In this document: one piece after another, positions 10,057 through 20,900 of the stretch
Layout: every line of letters begins with the position of its first letter
Numbering within the stretch: position 1 is the first letter of the stretch
Assembly: GCA_024278275.1 (NCBI GenBank)
Contig: JAJRTN010000042.1
Span: 46,261 to 110,260, forward strand
Length of the DNA: 64,000 nt
Direction of reading: 5' to 3'
Source of the DNA: Candidatus Hydrogenedentota bacterium
GTDB lineage: Bacteria; Hydrogenedentota; Hydrogenedentia; Hydrogenedentales; JAJRTN01
Notes under the pieces: generated by a model
Databases searched by the model: none
What the model was told of the DNA's origin: nothing
What the model saw: the letters and a program-made list of their open reading frames with translations, nothing else
Position numbers and translations under genes: made by a program

Positions 10057-11361
10057 TTACAGGCTCCACGGCGCACGCATTTTGCGCGAGATCATGGCGT
10101 TGGCCTCCGGGTCGTCGATGAAGCGTTCCGTCTCGGGGTTCCATCGTACCTTGCGGCCCAGCCGCAGGGCGATGTTCATCAGGTGACAGGCGGTCGCGGT
10201 ACGGTGGCCAATCTCGGCGGGAGTCACAGTGGTCTCCCGCGACCGCACGCAATCGAGGAAATCCTGCCGATGGTTTCGACTCGTGTGGACGTGGTATTCA
10301 TCGGGACCGATGACGGAATCGAGTATGTTCGCGGGGTCCGAGGTAAACTCGGTCCGGGTGACGAAGATGGAGCCTTCGTCACCGATGAACTTGATATACG
10401 GCGGCGGGGCGTGATTCACCATGTGAACCGTAATACCGTTGGAATAGCGCAGTTCGGCGTCCCAGGTTATGGCCTGATCCACGATACCCCATTCAGGATA
10501 GGTGGCCGTGCCTTCAATTTCCACCGGGCCCGAATGGTCGGCATCGAGAGCCCACTGGGCGATATCGAGATGGTGGCTGCCCCAACTGGCGATACGTCCG
10601 CCGCCATAGGCGCCAATGGACAGCCATGCGCGGCGGCCGATACACCGCTCCGGACAGTAGGGTGCCAGCGGGGCCTGGCCCAGCCACAGGTCGTAGTCCA
10701 TCCAGTCCGGCACCGGTGTCTCATTGCATCCACGCGGCCCATCACCGGGGTGAATACCGATCTCCACGTGTTTAAGCGTGCCGATGCGCCCGTTGCGAAC
10801 CAGTTCCACCGCGCGGGGAAACCCGTAGGCCGACCGCTGCAAGGTGCCGTGCTGGAAGATCGCGCCCGACCGTTTCTGTTCGTCCGCCAGCGCCCGTCCC
10901 TCCTCGATGGTGAGGGTCATGGGCTTTTCGCAATAGACATCCTTGCCCGCGCGCATGGCGGCGAGCGAGGGGAGGGTGTGCCAGTGATCCGGCGTCGCCA
11001 CGAACAGGGCATCCACATCCTTGTTGGCGATGAGGTCGCGGAAATCATTGTAACCCGCGCAACCGGTGTAGCTGCCCTGGTCCGACTGAGACGTGTAGCC
11101 TTCGTCGACTTGCTTACGAAGTGTTTCACGTTTCAGCCCGTTCACATCGCATACCGCCACCACCTGAACGCCCCGGTTCCCGACGAGCTGCCTGGCATGC
11201 CCCGTGTTCATTGAACCGCAGCCCACGATACCGATGCCGATGCGTTCGGAGGGTGCCATGGCCCCATTGAGGCCCAGCGCCTGTCCCGGCACAATAAGCG
11301 GCGCGACCGCCGCTGTTGTCGCCGTGGCGAGAAAATGTCTGCGCGTGAACTTGTATCCCAT
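10057..11361 (-). CDS. Gfo/Idh/MocA family oxidoreductase, Tat-exported
   Basis: MGYKFTRRHFLATATTAAVAPLIVPG; GIGIVGCGSMNTGHARQL; DALFVATPDHWH; CEKPMT. Confidence 0.92.
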   Translation of the reverse strand: MGYKFTRRHFLATATTAAVAPLIVPGQALGLNGAMAPSERIGIGIVGCGSMNTGHARQLVGNRGVQVVAVCDVNGLKRETLRKQVDEGYTSQSDQGSYTGCAGYNDFRDLIANKDVDALFVATPDHWHTLPSLAAMRAGKDVYCEKPMTLTIEEGRALADEQKRSGAIFQHGTLQRSAYGFPRAVELVRNGRIGTLKHVEIGIHPGDGPRGCNETPVPDWMDYDLWLGQAPLAPYCPERCIGRRAWLSIGAYGGGRIASWGSHHLDIAQWALDADHSGPVEIEGTATYPEWGIVDQAITWDAELRYSNGITVHMVNHAPPPYIKFIGDEGSIFVTRTEFTSDPANILDSVIGPDEYHVHTSRNHRQDFLDCVRSRETTVTPAEIGHRTATACHLMNIALRLGRKVRWNPETERFIDDPEANAMISRKMRAPWSL

Positions 11362-11688
11362 GGGGCCGTCTCCCTTGGTGCAGGTTGGTACTACTTATCA
11401 CTCGTGTCATTGTACACGGTTTGGACGCTTTCTCGGTCAGTTGTTTCGCTCCACACAGGTCGGCACTTCATTGAACGGCACCTTCTCCAATTCTCCGAAG
11501 GGGGACTGCCTGCGGAGCCTGGCCTGCGTGGCGGCGGGCGGGCTGAGGCCCCAGAGGTAGCGGGTAACCTGGTGTGGCCGGTCGGGGGAACCCTTGGCTT
11601 CCGGGCGGAGCGTTTCATGGATGTCCGGCATGGGTACCCCTCTTTGGCTGGGATTGTGCCATCAGTGTGCCACGGGACGGACCTGTAT

Positions 11689-13917
11689 TCAACCGCGGCC
11701 GCTGATGACAATCATGGGCGTTCCCGACCGGCGGGCCACCTGCAAAACGAGCGGTCCCATGAGCTTGTGACTCCTGCGGATGCGCTGGACCCCCAAAATC
11801 ACCAAATCGTGCTCCGCGGCTCGGTTCACAATGGCCTCCACCGGGTCGGCATGGGCCATGACCTCCACCGCGGCCTCGCCGGGACCGTGGTCCCGGGCTA
11901 TCTCCTCCAGGTGCCGCCGAACCGACTTCAGACGGCGCTTGCCGCAATTGGGACGAACGACGCGCAGGAAGGTCACGTCCCGGTAGTTGGTGCGGAAGAA
12001 ACTGCCCAGGAGGCGCGCCAACAGCCGCGCATGGGTGCCACGCCCTCCCAGGGGAATGAGAATACGCTTCGCTTCATCGGGATGCCAACCGGCCCGGGCG
12101 CGCAACACGACCACGTCGGAATCGGCCGAACCCAAAATGGTGTCCAGGGGCGAACCGGAGGCGCTCTCGTCGATGGAGGTCAATCCAAGCAGGAGGCTCT
12201 CACACTGGTGATTCCGTGCCACGCGGGCAATTTCGCGCAGGGGTTGTTCCGCCAGGGTGATCAGCGTGTCGGGCCGCATGCCCGAATCCAGGGCGGCGGT
12301 CAGGGATTCGCGGAACATGGATTGGGCGTTATCCAGGGAACCGTGGCGGACGGACGGCGTTTCACCCGCCTTGGGATTGATAACATTGAGCAGCAGCACG
12401 CGGCCCACCTTCGGCTGGGCGAGGGCGTTGGCCAGGGACACTAACCCGTGCGCGTTCCGCGGATTGGCAATGGGAACCAGGACGAGCGGGCTTCTTCCCC
12501 GGAGCTGGGCAACCTCGGGGTCGATGGCCGCGCTCGAAGCGTCCACCACGCGCGCACGCCGGGCGAAGACCAGCAGGAAAAGCAGGGTGCCTATTCCCAT
12601 CCACACGATGGCGACCAGGCCCGCACTGCGCACCACGTAGCCCTGGTAGAGGGCGAGACTGAGACAGGAGAAACCGCCCAAAACGGGAACCGCCGGATAC
12701 CAGGGCGTGCGGAAGGGCATGGATTGCGTGTCGCTCCGCTGGCGAAGAAGGATACAAATCCAGTGAACAAGCGCAAAGGTGACCAGGAAAATGAGGCTGG
12801 CGGCGGCTCCGGCCGTCTCCACATCGGACACGCACAGGACCACGGCGACGACGATCCCCGCGGTCAGCAGCAGCGCCGGGACGGGCGTGCGGCTTCGCCG
12901 TCCAAGCCGTTGCAGCGCGTGGGGGAGGGAGCGGTCCCGGGCCATGGCCCGCGCCATGTGCGACGCGGCCAGCAGGTTGGCGTGAAGGGCGGAAAGCATG
13001 GACAAAACACCAGCCACCACCACCAGCCAATAGCCGAAGGGCCCCATGAAGTTTTCCGCGGCAATGGCAACCATGGCTGCGGGGGATTCAGCGCCCAGTT
13101 CCGTCAGGGACAGTCCCTCGGGAACGCCCACGACGGCCACCAGGAGTAACAGGGGCAGGTAGATGGCGAGGGCGATACCGAGGGACAGGAACATGGCGCG
13201 GGGGATGTTGCGCGCCGGCTCCCGCACTTCGCCCGCCACGGCGGAAATGAGATCAAAACCCTGCAGGGCGATAAAGGAGAAGCCCATGGCCTGAAGCAAT
13301 CCCATCCCGCCAAAGGCTAGAAAAGGACGTAACTGGCCGGTCATGGCCGAAAAGGATTGACCCCGCGCATAGATCAGACCCCCCAGGATAATGACGCCAA
13401 AAACCGAAACCTTCGCCACGTTAATCCACTGGCCGGCGGCGCCGCTCTTGCGAAGCAGGATGACGGTGTAGATAGCGATGGAAGCAACGGCAAGGTACAT
13501 GGAAAGGGAGGACGTGTTCCAGGCCGTGGCCCGCTCCCCAAGGGCGTAGGTCAGGACACCATCGAGGAGAAGCCGGGCGAAGGACGCGAAGCCGACAGCG
13601 TACAGGGCCGAGGCGGCAATCGAGGCGAACCAGACCACCCACCCCACGATAAAGGCGGCCTCCAGCGAAAGCACCCGCTTGGCGAAAACATAGGTGCCCC
13701 CCGAAAAGGGAAAACGCGCCGAGATCTCCGCGAAACTGAGCGCGGTCATGAAGGCGATGATCCCATTCAGCGCGAAAGCCAGCACCGCGCCGGGACCGGT
13801 CGCAGCAAAGGCCACGCCCGCCAGGGCGAGAATCCCTCCACCGACAATGGCGCCCACGCCGATGCCCGTGGCGCCCCACAGGCCCATGTGGCGTTCGACT
13901 GGTTTATGATCCGTCAT
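11689..13917 (-). CDS. APC-superfamily amino acid permease with C-terminal universal-stress-like domains
   Basis: GATGIGVGAIVGGGILALAGVAFAATGPGAVLAF, 12-TM-like N-terminal half; C-terminal half has VLVPIANPRNAHGL and RILIPLGGRGTHARLLARLLGS USP-like segments. Confidence 0.88.
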   Translation of the reverse strand: MTDHKPVERHMGLWGATGIGVGAIVGGGILALAGVAFAATGPGAVLAFALNGIIAFMTALSFAEISARFPFSGGTYVFAKRVLSLEAAFIVGWVVWFASIAASALYAVGFASFARLLLDGVLTYALGERATAWNTSSLSMYLAVASIAIYTVILLRKSGAAGQWINVAKVSVFGVIILGGLIYARGQSFSAMTGQLRPFLAFGGMGLLQAMGFSFIALQGFDLISAVAGEVREPARNIPRAMFLSLGIALAIYLPLLLLVAVVGVPEGLSLTELGAESPAAMVAIAAENFMGPFGYWLVVVAGVLSMLSALHANLLAASHMARAMARDRSLPHALQRLGRRSRTPVPALLLTAGIVVAVVLCVSDVETAGAAASLIFLVTFALVHWICILLRQRSDTQSMPFRTPWYPAVPVLGGFSCLSLALYQGYVVRSAGLVAIVWMGIGTLLFLLVFARRARVVDASSAAIDPEVAQLRGRSPLVLVPIANPRNAHGLVSLANALAQPKVGRVLLLNVINPKAGETPSVRHGSLDNAQSMFRESLTAALDSGMRPDTLITLAEQPLREIARVARNHQCESLLLGLTSIDESASGSPLDTILGSADSDVVVLRARAGWHPDEAKRILIPLGGRGTHARLLARLLGSFFRTNYRDVTFLRVVRPNCGKRRLKSVRRHLEEIARDHGPGEAAVEVMAHADPVEAIVNRAAEHDLVILGVQRIRRSHKLMGPLVLQVARRSGTPMIVISGRG

Positions 13918-14104
13918 GATGATTCCCGGTCAGGGCAAGCGGGACGGGGCTGTTCAACGGATACATCCGCCAAGCCGCCACCCGGCCCGTTAAACTTGGG
14001 TGCTCTCTCTTCATTCCGCCTGGTATCACAACAGGCGCATGGCGCGACCGTCCGGCCGCAACCAAAGGAAGCGAAAAACATTCACTGCACAGTGGTTTAA
14101 TTGA

Positions 14105-14340
14105 ATGTAGCACAGCCGCCCCCGGCGGTGGAACCCGCAAGGGTTCCATCCCTGCTTTCGCGCAATATCGTAGCCGTTCACGCCTTTCATAAACCGTCAT
14201 TGCGAGGGAACCCAAGCCACCGTGGGGCTTGCCAACCCCACAGCCCCCGGTTCGGGCCGAGTACGGCCCCCAGGCGACTGTGCTCCATATAGAGACAATC
14301 CATCGAAAAACACCTCAAAGGGGCCCGTGAATGGGTACAG
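14105..14340. repeat. Family A palindromic repeat, copy 2 (mosaic, contains a half family B element)
   Basis: GCACAGCCGCCCCCGGCGGTGGAACCCGCAAGGGTTCCA...GTCATTGCGAGGGAACC...CCACAGCCCCCGGTTCGGGCCGAGTACGGCCCCCAGGCGACTGTGC; right flank AATCCATCGAAAAACACCTCAAAGGGGCCCGTGAATGGGTACA. Confidence 0.75.
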
Positions 14341-14409
14341 GTACTCCGATCTCATTGGGATGCGGCCAGGATGCCGCATCCACGGTAAAGGGTCAAGGAG
14401 CGTGCGACC

Positions 14410-16017
14410 TTAGCGACGCTCTTGCGAGGATGCTTTCCTGGCATTTCCCGCAGGGACGTTTTTCCCGAACCATTTCAGCAGGAGTTCCTTGCGGTCGGTC
14501 GGTGTCGCGGTGGGTTGGTGCTCCTTCGGGTCACTGCCGTGCTCGACGCTCCAGCCGTCCCACTCGCGGTAAGCGTGGTAGGTCCAGTCCCAACCGTACT
14601 CCTCGAACAAGTCGATACAATCGCCCAGGTAGCGGGCCGCGCCGGGCGCCCAGCGGATGGCACTGAACTCCCCCACGTAGATGTGTATGTTGTAGGCAAG
14701 CTGAAACTCGCGCACTGGTTCCAGCACCTTGCGGAGTTGCGCCTTGTCCCACATTTTGCCGCCAATCTCGCCGGGATAGGTCACGGGCTTCCATTCACCA
14801 CGGACGCCCTGGTGGGTGAACGGATGGGGCACGTACATGTGGACCTGGTAAATCACGTTCGAGACGGCAACGGGTTCGAGTTCCCTGTAACCGCCCGGGG
14901 AGTCTCCCTGCCCCGCCGCGATAAAGATGGGGACTTCCGGATCAATCTTGCGAATGGCTTCCGCTGTCCGTACCTGCGCGCCGAGGTAATCCGCCACGCC
15001 GGGCGGCGGCGGCCGGAACTGCACGGGTTCATTGATAAGATCGTAGCCCCAGATCGCGGGATTCCCCTGGTACCGGCGCGCGATCTTTTCCCACAGCGCC
15101 ACGAAATAGTCCTGGTATTTTGCTTCGTGGAAGATGGCGAGATCCATGTTGGCATAGCGCCCGCCCGGCGGCGAGTGCATATCCACGACCACCTTGATCC
15201 CGTACCGGTGACAGGCTTCGAGTACGCGATCCAACTCGGCCAGCTTACCCTCCAGCCAGTGCTCGTACTCGGCCAGGTCCCGTTCGGTGCCGCTTTTTCC
15301 CCAGTTGCGCGTGAGTTGCCATCGAATGACATTCGCCTTCCACTCCGTGCCGAGCACCCGCAGATCCTCATCGCGAAACGTGTTCGGCGACATAACGCCG
15401 CGCAAACGTGGCAGGTCGTGGCCGCGAAATGGGGGCGACAGATTGAGTGGTGGCGCGGGGCGCGTTACCGGTTTCCTCATGACCGTGATGTTGATATCAT
15501 CGAAGTACGCGGTACCGGAACTGGCTTGCAGCCCCAATGCGATCTCACCACCCACGGCATCGGGCGCGATACGGACCGTGAACCACGATTTCCGCCAGTC
15601 GAAGGTGCCATGGACATTTTGCTCGTTGCGAAACAGGGGGCCTTCCGTCCTGGACATGTAGTGCAACATGAACTTCACGCCGAGATAGGGCTTCGGTGGC
15701 TTGTCAACCCGGTCGCCTTTGACCATGCGCTCGAACAGCAATCGACAGCCTCGATACGGCGCCAGGTCGAGGGGCACCTTGATCAGGTGTCCCCTATCGG
15801 CCTCACCCGGGGCCGCCGTAATGCAAAGGGAGGTGCTTCCCTGATAGCCCGTCACCCAGGTCGCGAAGTCGGCCTTCGGCCAGGCTTCCCGTTCGGCCTG
15901 CGTGTCGAAACCCGTTTGAAAAACCAGGGCACCCGGTTGAATCGAAGCATTTTCGTCCGCGTACAGACACGCCGTCGCCAGGAGGACCACCACCGAGGTC
16001 GCTATCCATGCTTGCAT
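14410..16017 (-). CDS. secreted GH5 (cellulase-superfamily) protein with N-terminal carbohydrate-binding-like beta domain
   Basis: Signal MQAWIATSVVVLLATACLYA; VVVDMHSPPGG, GYDLINEPVQF, YVGEFSAIRWAPG; N-terminal beta-rich domain. Confidence 0.88.
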   Translation of the reverse strand: MQAWIATSVVVLLATACLYADENASIQPGALVFQTGFDTQAEREAWPKADFATWVTGYQGSTSLCITAAPGEADRGHLIKVPLDLAPYRGCRLLFERMVKGDRVDKPPKPYLGVKFMLHYMSRTEGPLFRNEQNVHGTFDWRKSWFTVRIAPDAVGGEIALGLQASSGTAYFDDINITVMRKPVTRPAPPLNLSPPFRGHDLPRLRGVMSPNTFRDEDLRVLGTEWKANVIRWQLTRNWGKSGTERDLAEYEHWLEGKLAELDRVLEACHRYGIKVVVDMHSPPGGRYANMDLAIFHEAKYQDYFVALWEKIARRYQGNPAIWGYDLINEPVQFRPPPPGVADYLGAQVRTAEAIRKIDPEVPIFIAAGQGDSPGGYRELEPVAVSNVIYQVHMYVPHPFTHQGVRGEWKPVTYPGEIGGKMWDKAQLRKVLEPVREFQLAYNIHIYVGEFSAIRWAPGAARYLGDCIDLFEEYGWDWTYHAYREWDGWSVEHGSDPKEHQPTATPTDRKELLLKWFGKNVPAGNARKASSQERR

Positions 16018-16308
16018 CGCTTTGGATCCTTTCGTGGAGCGGGAGCAGCCCGCGCGAACCGTTGTGAGCCCCGCCTTTTCCAGCCGGACCACCCGTTTCG
16101 CGCGCGCATGTGCATTCGCGTTTTTTCCCCTTTGCCTGCATCATATCCTGTCACGGTCCATGGCGTACACTTTCCCTTGGGCCCCATGGGAACGGAAGGG
16201 GATGGGGGCAGCGAAGCGGTACTCGCCGGGAAAGGCCACGAAAGACGGGGCTCTACTTGACTCGTTCCGCGCCCGTGCGTAGCATGACCGGATGAAAGGA
16301 ACATACCC

Positions 16309-16923
16309 GTGAAAATCCATGTCCATCAGGTTACGCCCTTTATGACAAACTGCTATGTCGTGGAGGATCATGGCGAGGCCCTGATCATCGATCCCGGCGA
16401 GGCAACGCCGCCCCTGTTGGCGGCGTTGGAAGGCCTTGACGTGGTCATGATTGTAAATACCCATGGCCATTTGGACCATTGTGGCGGTAATGCGGACGTG
16501 TTCGAGGCCACGGGCGCGCCGTTGGCCTGCCATGAGGCGGATTTGCCTCTTTTGCGGTCGCTGGAACAGCAGGCGGCCCTGTTTGGCGTGGCGGGAGGCG
16601 CTTCTCCCGAACCGGATCAATTCCTAGCCGATGGCGACAACATTACCGTGGGCCGGCAAACGTTCCGTGTTTGCCATGCACCGGGCCATTCTCCCGGCCA
16701 TGTCGTGTTGGTGGGCGACGGTATGGTCTTCGCCGGAGATGTCCTCTTCCGGGATTCCATCGGACGCACCGACCTGCCGGGCGGTGACCAGGAACAACTG
16801 ATGGATTCGATTCGCGGGTGTTTGCTTGGCCTGCAGGACGAGACCGTTGTCTATTCCGGCCATGGACCGGGTACGACCATTGGCCGGGAACGCACGGACA
16901 ATCCCTTTCTGGTGGGCCTATGA
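16309..16923 (+). CDS. MBL-fold metallohydrolase (glyoxalase II-like)
   Basis: GTG start; NTHGHLDHCGG, CHAPGHSPGHVVL, FAGDVLF, YSGHGPGTTIGRE. Confidence 0.93.
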   Translation: MKIHVHQVTPFMTNCYVVEDHGEALIIDPGEATPPLLAALEGLDVVMIVNTHGHLDHCGGNADVFEATGAPLACHEADLPLLRSLEQQAALFGVAGGASPEPDQFLADGDNITVGRQTFRVCHAPGHSPGHVVLVGDGMVFAGDVLFRDSIGRTDLPGGDQEQLMDSIRGCLLGLQDETVVYSGHGPGTTIGRERTDNPFLVGL

Positions 16924-19052
16924 GCGCTATCGCCCTGTTGGGATTCCTGTTCTTTGCGGGCGTGGATATCGCTATCGCCCCGGATCAGCCGCTTCCTTAT
17001 GTCTACATGGATGACCCGGTTATCCTCGAACTGCGCTCGGACCGGGACATGACGGCCGACGTCGATATCCGCGTGCAGGCAAGGCACCATGACGACCCCA
17101 TGGACATTCGGCTTGAAGGGCTTGTCCTGCCCGCCGGGGGGAGCTATTGGGCCACCCTCGACACGTTTCCCGAGGAACGGGGCTTTTATGCCGCGCATGT
17201 AACCGTGACGGGTTCCGAAGCGTCCGCCGAAAAGGATCTCCTGTTCTGTCGAATCGACCGCCCGTCGGGCCGCGATACCCTCCCGGTATACGCCCGAAGC
17301 GACGCCTGGAACAGGGAATCCTTACTGGCACTGCGCAACGCGGGCGTACGCGACATCCGGATAAACCTGGCTCTCCCCGACCACGCCTCGCAAATGGCGT
17401 TGGCCGAGGCCCTGCACTTTCGCGTGATTCCCCGTGTGCAGGCGACTGACCCGGGCGGGGTAGAGGAGGCCATCAGTCTGATGACCACCGTTCATCAGGC
17501 CTATGGAAACAGTATTGCCTGGTGGAAACTGGCGTGCGACGACGCGCCCGAACGGGTACCCAAGGTTGCCGAAGCGCTTCGCCGGCTGGGTTGCACCACC
17601 CCCTTGACACTGGTCGTGCGGGATGTTGCGCATGTCCCCGAATTGCTGGCTTCCAACCAAATCAAATACCTGGATGCTCTGGTCCTGCTCCCGAATGAAG
17701 CGATTGTCTCCGGGATGAAGGAGATTCGCCGCGCCCTGGCAACCGCCGGGTATGAACGAATCCCCGTGTATCTCGATGGTGCCGAAACGCCCGGCGACAT
17801 GCGCCATGAGGGCCCCGCCCTGGTCCGGAACCTGTTCGCATGTATGGCGGCGGGAGCGGACAACATGGCCTTCGATTCCGATCTGGTTTATAACGGCGCG
17901 GTGCGCGAGGCCTTGCCGTACCTTGCCGGACTGTCCCGCCGGATCAACGCCACGCGCTACGTAGGCCGTTTGCCCGCCGGAAAAGGAGTCACGGCCAATG
18001 TGTTCCGGGAGGGGGCCCGCTGGCTGGTGGCGGCGTGGACGGAAAACGGTCGGGGAACCGTGTCCGTGCCGGCGGAAGGAACGGACGATTTGCTGCTCAC
18101 GGACGCGCTGAATAATCCGCTTCCTTTGCCCGCGCCGGCGGAGGGGCAACTCGTATTGGAGGTCGGCCCGTCGCCAACGTTGCTCACGGGAGCGGGGGGG
18201 AGGATAGCCGGTTGCGCCGCCCGGATGACGGCCCTTACCCTGGCGCGGGACCTGGCCGGTGACGCCACACTGGCGGAGGCACGTCCGGCGTACCTCACCA
18301 GTCTTATTGTTCGAACGGCGGACCTTCTTGAGAAAGAAGACCTCTTTCAGAACGGGAAACAGAAGGCGGGAAGTGACCTTCGGCCCCTGTTGCTCGACAT
18401 GCTGCGCGTCTTTCCCGCCCTCGAATACCGGTGGCAATCAGGCGAAACGCCCAAAATCGCCACCCTTACGCTCGTGGCCGGACTCGCCCGCTTGACCCGG
18501 GTGCTGTGCATCGTCGAGGAGGCGCGCGGGGAGCCCTTCATCGAGCCTCTCGGCGACCGCTTGGCCAGTTGCGAGGAGCATCAATCGCTCTACCTGACCA
18601 GTCAGACGGGCGATTCGCCCTTCGCGGCACGGGGCGAGCAGTTGCTGGCCGAAGTGCGTCGCCTCATGGAGGATGCCCGTGCTCTCGCCAAGGCGGGCCG
18701 CGCCATCGAAGCCCATGGCGTGGCGGCCCTGGCGGAGTGGCGCGCCCGCTCCTTGAACGCCCTCCAGGAAGGGGCGCCCCTCGCGCCCCCGCCTCCCGAA
18801 CCGGTGGTGGAAGAAACACCCGCCGCCGAACCCGTCCCACCGCCCAAACCGGTGGAAGTGCTGGAGCCGGGCCAGCCGGCGGGAACACGCAAGGTCATTC
18901 ACACCGTTTCGCGGGGCGACAACCCGAGCGCCATTGCGAAGAAGTACGGCGTTGAGTTGACTGCTTTCATGAAGTGGAACAAACTGAGCCGCCGATCCAT
19001 CCTGTCCATCGGCCAGCAACTGAAAGTGTACGTTAAACGCGAAAACGAATGA
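16920..19052 (+). CDS. secreted protein with C-terminal LysM domain
   Basis: ATGA overlap with the upstream MBL gene; signal MSAIALLGFLFFAGVDIAIA; C-terminal KVIHTVSRGDNPSAIAKKYGVELTAFMKWNKLSRRSILSIGQQLKVYV. Confidence 0.82.
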   Translation: MSAIALLGFLFFAGVDIAIAPDQPLPYVYMDDPVILELRSDRDMTADVDIRVQARHHDDPMDIRLEGLVLPAGGSYWATLDTFPEERGFYAAHVTVTGSEASAEKDLLFCRIDRPSGRDTLPVYARSDAWNRESLLALRNAGVRDIRINLALPDHASQMALAEALHFRVIPRVQATDPGGVEEAISLMTTVHQAYGNSIAWWKLACDDAPERVPKVAEALRRLGCTTPLTLVVRDVAHVPELLASNQIKYLDALVLLPNEAIVSGMKEIRRALATAGYERIPVYLDGAETPGDMRHEGPALVRNLFACMAAGADNMAFDSDLVYNGAVREALPYLAGLSRRINATRYVGRLPAGKGVTANVFREGARWLVAAWTENGRGTVSVPAEGTDDLLLTDALNNPLPLPAPAEGQLVLEVGPSPTLLTGAGGRIAGCAARMTALTLARDLAGDATLAEARPAYLTSLIVRTADLLEKEDLFQNGKQKAGSDLRPLLLDMLRVFPALEYRWQSGETPKIATLTLVAGLARLTRVLCIVEEARGEPFIEPLGDRLASCEEHQSLYLTSQTGDSPFAARGEQLLAEVRRLMEDARALAKAGRAIEAHGVAALAEWRARSLNALQEGAPLAPPPPEPVVEETPAAEPVPPPKPVEVLEPGQPAGTRKVIHTVSRGDNPSAIAKKYGVELTAFMKWNKLSRRSILSIGQQLKVYVKRENE

Positions 19053-19101
19053 TGTGGCGGCCCCCGCGACTCGTGGGGTAGTGATAACGGAGACTTTTCT
19101 T

Positions 19102-20073
19102 ATGAAACGAATCGCTGTATTGACCAGTGGCGGGGATTCGCCGGGGATGAACGCCGGCCTGCGCGCGGTCGTGCGCACGGCCATCTATAACGGATTGGAG
19201 GTCTTCGGCGTCAAACGCGGCTACCAGGGGATGATTGACGACAAGATCATCCCCATGGACGCACGGTCCGTGAGCGGCATCATCAACCGGGGCGGCACCA
19301 TCCTCCATTCCGCCCGCTGCAAAGCCTTCCGGGAGCCCGAAGGCCGGGCCCAAGCGGCGGAGAACCTGCGCAAACACGGCATCGAGGGGGTGGTGGTCAT
19401 CGGCGGAGACGGTTCATACCATGGCGCCCAGGCGCTCTTTGAGGAACACCAGATTGCCGTTATCGGCATGCCCGGCACCATCGACAACGACATTGGCGGC
19501 ACGGAATACACCATCGGCTTCGATACCGCCATGAACACCGCCATGGAAGCCATCGACCGCATCCGCGACACGGCGGCCTCCCACGACCGCATCTTCTTCG
19601 TCGAGGTGATGGGGCGCACAAGCGGATACATCGCGGTGATTGCCGGTATCGCGGGCGGCGCCGAAGAGATTCTCGTACCCGAACGCAAAACCGATTTGCC
19701 CGCCCTGATCGAATCACTGCGTGAAGCGCGCGAGAAGGGCAAGAGCTCCATGATCGTGGTCGTCGCCGAAGGAGACGACGCCGGCCATGCCATCGACATT
19801 GCGGCGAAGCTGGAGGAACTTTCCGAGTTCCGGGGCGCCAAGGTCACCGTGCTGGGCCACCTGCAGCGCGGGGGTAGCCCCACCGCCTTCGACCGTGTCC
19901 TGGCCAGTCGCATGGGCGTGGCGGCGGTGGAGGGATTGATCCAGGGGCACAGTGGTAAAATGGTGGGAATCACCAACCAGCACATGATGTTGCGTCCCCT
20001 TTCCGAGGCCTGGGAGTGCCCGCAGCACTTCGACTTCAACCTGCTCCGCGTCGCCCGCGTGCTGAGCGTGTAG
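19102..20073 (+). CDS. pfkA: 6-phosphofructokinase (ATP-type by GGDGS)
   Basis: MKRIAVLTSGGDSPGMNAGLRAVVR; VVIGGDGSYHGA; GMPGTIDNDIGGTEYTIGFDTA; EVMGRTSGYIA. Confidence 0.97.
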   Translation: MKRIAVLTSGGDSPGMNAGLRAVVRTAIYNGLEVFGVKRGYQGMIDDKIIPMDARSVSGIINRGGTILHSARCKAFREPEGRAQAAENLRKHGIEGVVVIGGDGSYHGAQALFEEHQIAVIGMPGTIDNDIGGTEYTIGFDTAMNTAMEAIDRIRDTAASHDRIFFVEVMGRTSGYIAVIAGIAGGAEEILVPERKTDLPALIESLREAREKGKSSMIVVVAEGDDAGHAIDIAAKLEELSEFRGAKVTVLGHLQRGGSPTAFDRVLASRMGVAAVEGLIQGHSGKMVGITNQHMMLRPLSEAWECPQHFDFNLLRVARVLSV

Positions 20074-20156
20074 TGAATGATCCTGAGAAGCTAAGCTGTA
20101 TTGGCTGTGATGCCGGTCGCGTGGGGGGACAGCGGGGCATAAGAAGGGCAAAGCCA

Positions 20157-20624
20157 ATGTTGGTATATGTGGATACTTCCGTATTTGGTGGAGCTTTTGA
20201 CACAAAGTTCCAAGAGGACTCCTTGGCGTTTTTCGACCAGGTCCAAAACGGCACATTGGAGGTAGCTATTTCCGCGCTCGTGCTGGACGAACTTGAGCGA
20301 GCGCCAATGTCGGTGAGGGAATTGTTCGAGGAATTGGAGCCGCTTCTCGTACGCGTGGCGACTGATGAAGCCGTGTATAGGCTTCGACGGGCCTATCTGA
20401 AGGCGCGAGTGGTTAGTACCAGGTGGAGTGCGGATGCACTGCATGTTGCCCTGGCCACCGTAGGTGGCTGCCGGTCCATTGTTAGTTGGAACTTCAAGCA
20501 CATTGTCAATTTTCGGCGCATTCCGTTGTATAATGGGGTTAACCTGATGCAGGGCTACGGGCCGATTGCGATTCACACCCCCTCGGAGGTGATACTCGAT
20601 GAAGAAGACAAAGAGAAACTTTGA
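20157..20624 (+). CDS. PIN-domain protein (putative toxin)
   Basis: MLVYVDTSVFGGAFD ... SALVLDELE ... DALHVALATVGGCRSIVSWNFKHIVN. Confidence 0.85.
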   Translation: MLVYVDTSVFGGAFDTKFQEDSLAFFDQVQNGTLEVAISALVLDELERAPMSVRELFEELEPLLVRVATDEAVYRLRRAYLKARVVSTRWSADALHVALATVGGCRSIVSWNFKHIVNFRRIPLYNGVNLMQGYGPIAIHTPSEVILDEEDKEKL

Positions 20625-20787
20625 TTGCGTCGAGATGATGCATGAGGGTGCCTTGCGTATATACCGAGAGACAAAGGACATGACGCAAGAAGAGGAACTG
20701 GCCTATTGGCGGAGAAGGGACGAAGCGGCTCGCCGGAACCATCCGCGACTTCGCGCGTTGGATCGCACGGCTCGCGTGCCCCGATGA
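20599..20787 (+). CDS. small hydrophilic protein, putative antitoxin partner of the PIN protein
   Basis: 62 aa; overlaps the 3' end of the PIN ORF by 26 nt; MKKTKRNFDCVEMMHEGALRIYRETKDMTQEEELAYWRRR. Confidence 0.65.
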   Translation: MKKTKRNFDCVEMMHEGALRIYRETKDMTQEEELAYWRRRDEAARRNHPRLRALDRTARVPR

Positions 20788-20900
20788 AGTCGGCCATGAT
20801 TTCCCATGGACATCTTGTTCCTGGATGAAGCAACGGCGAACGGTGCTTGTCCACGCGACGCGCACCCATCCCCAGGTCAGCCAACCCATAGGAGTAGACC

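Noticed and set aside
14422-16260. 612-aa plus ORF opposite the GH5 gene
   Set aside because: Antisense shadow; the minus-strand frame has signal peptide and GH5 catalytic motifs.
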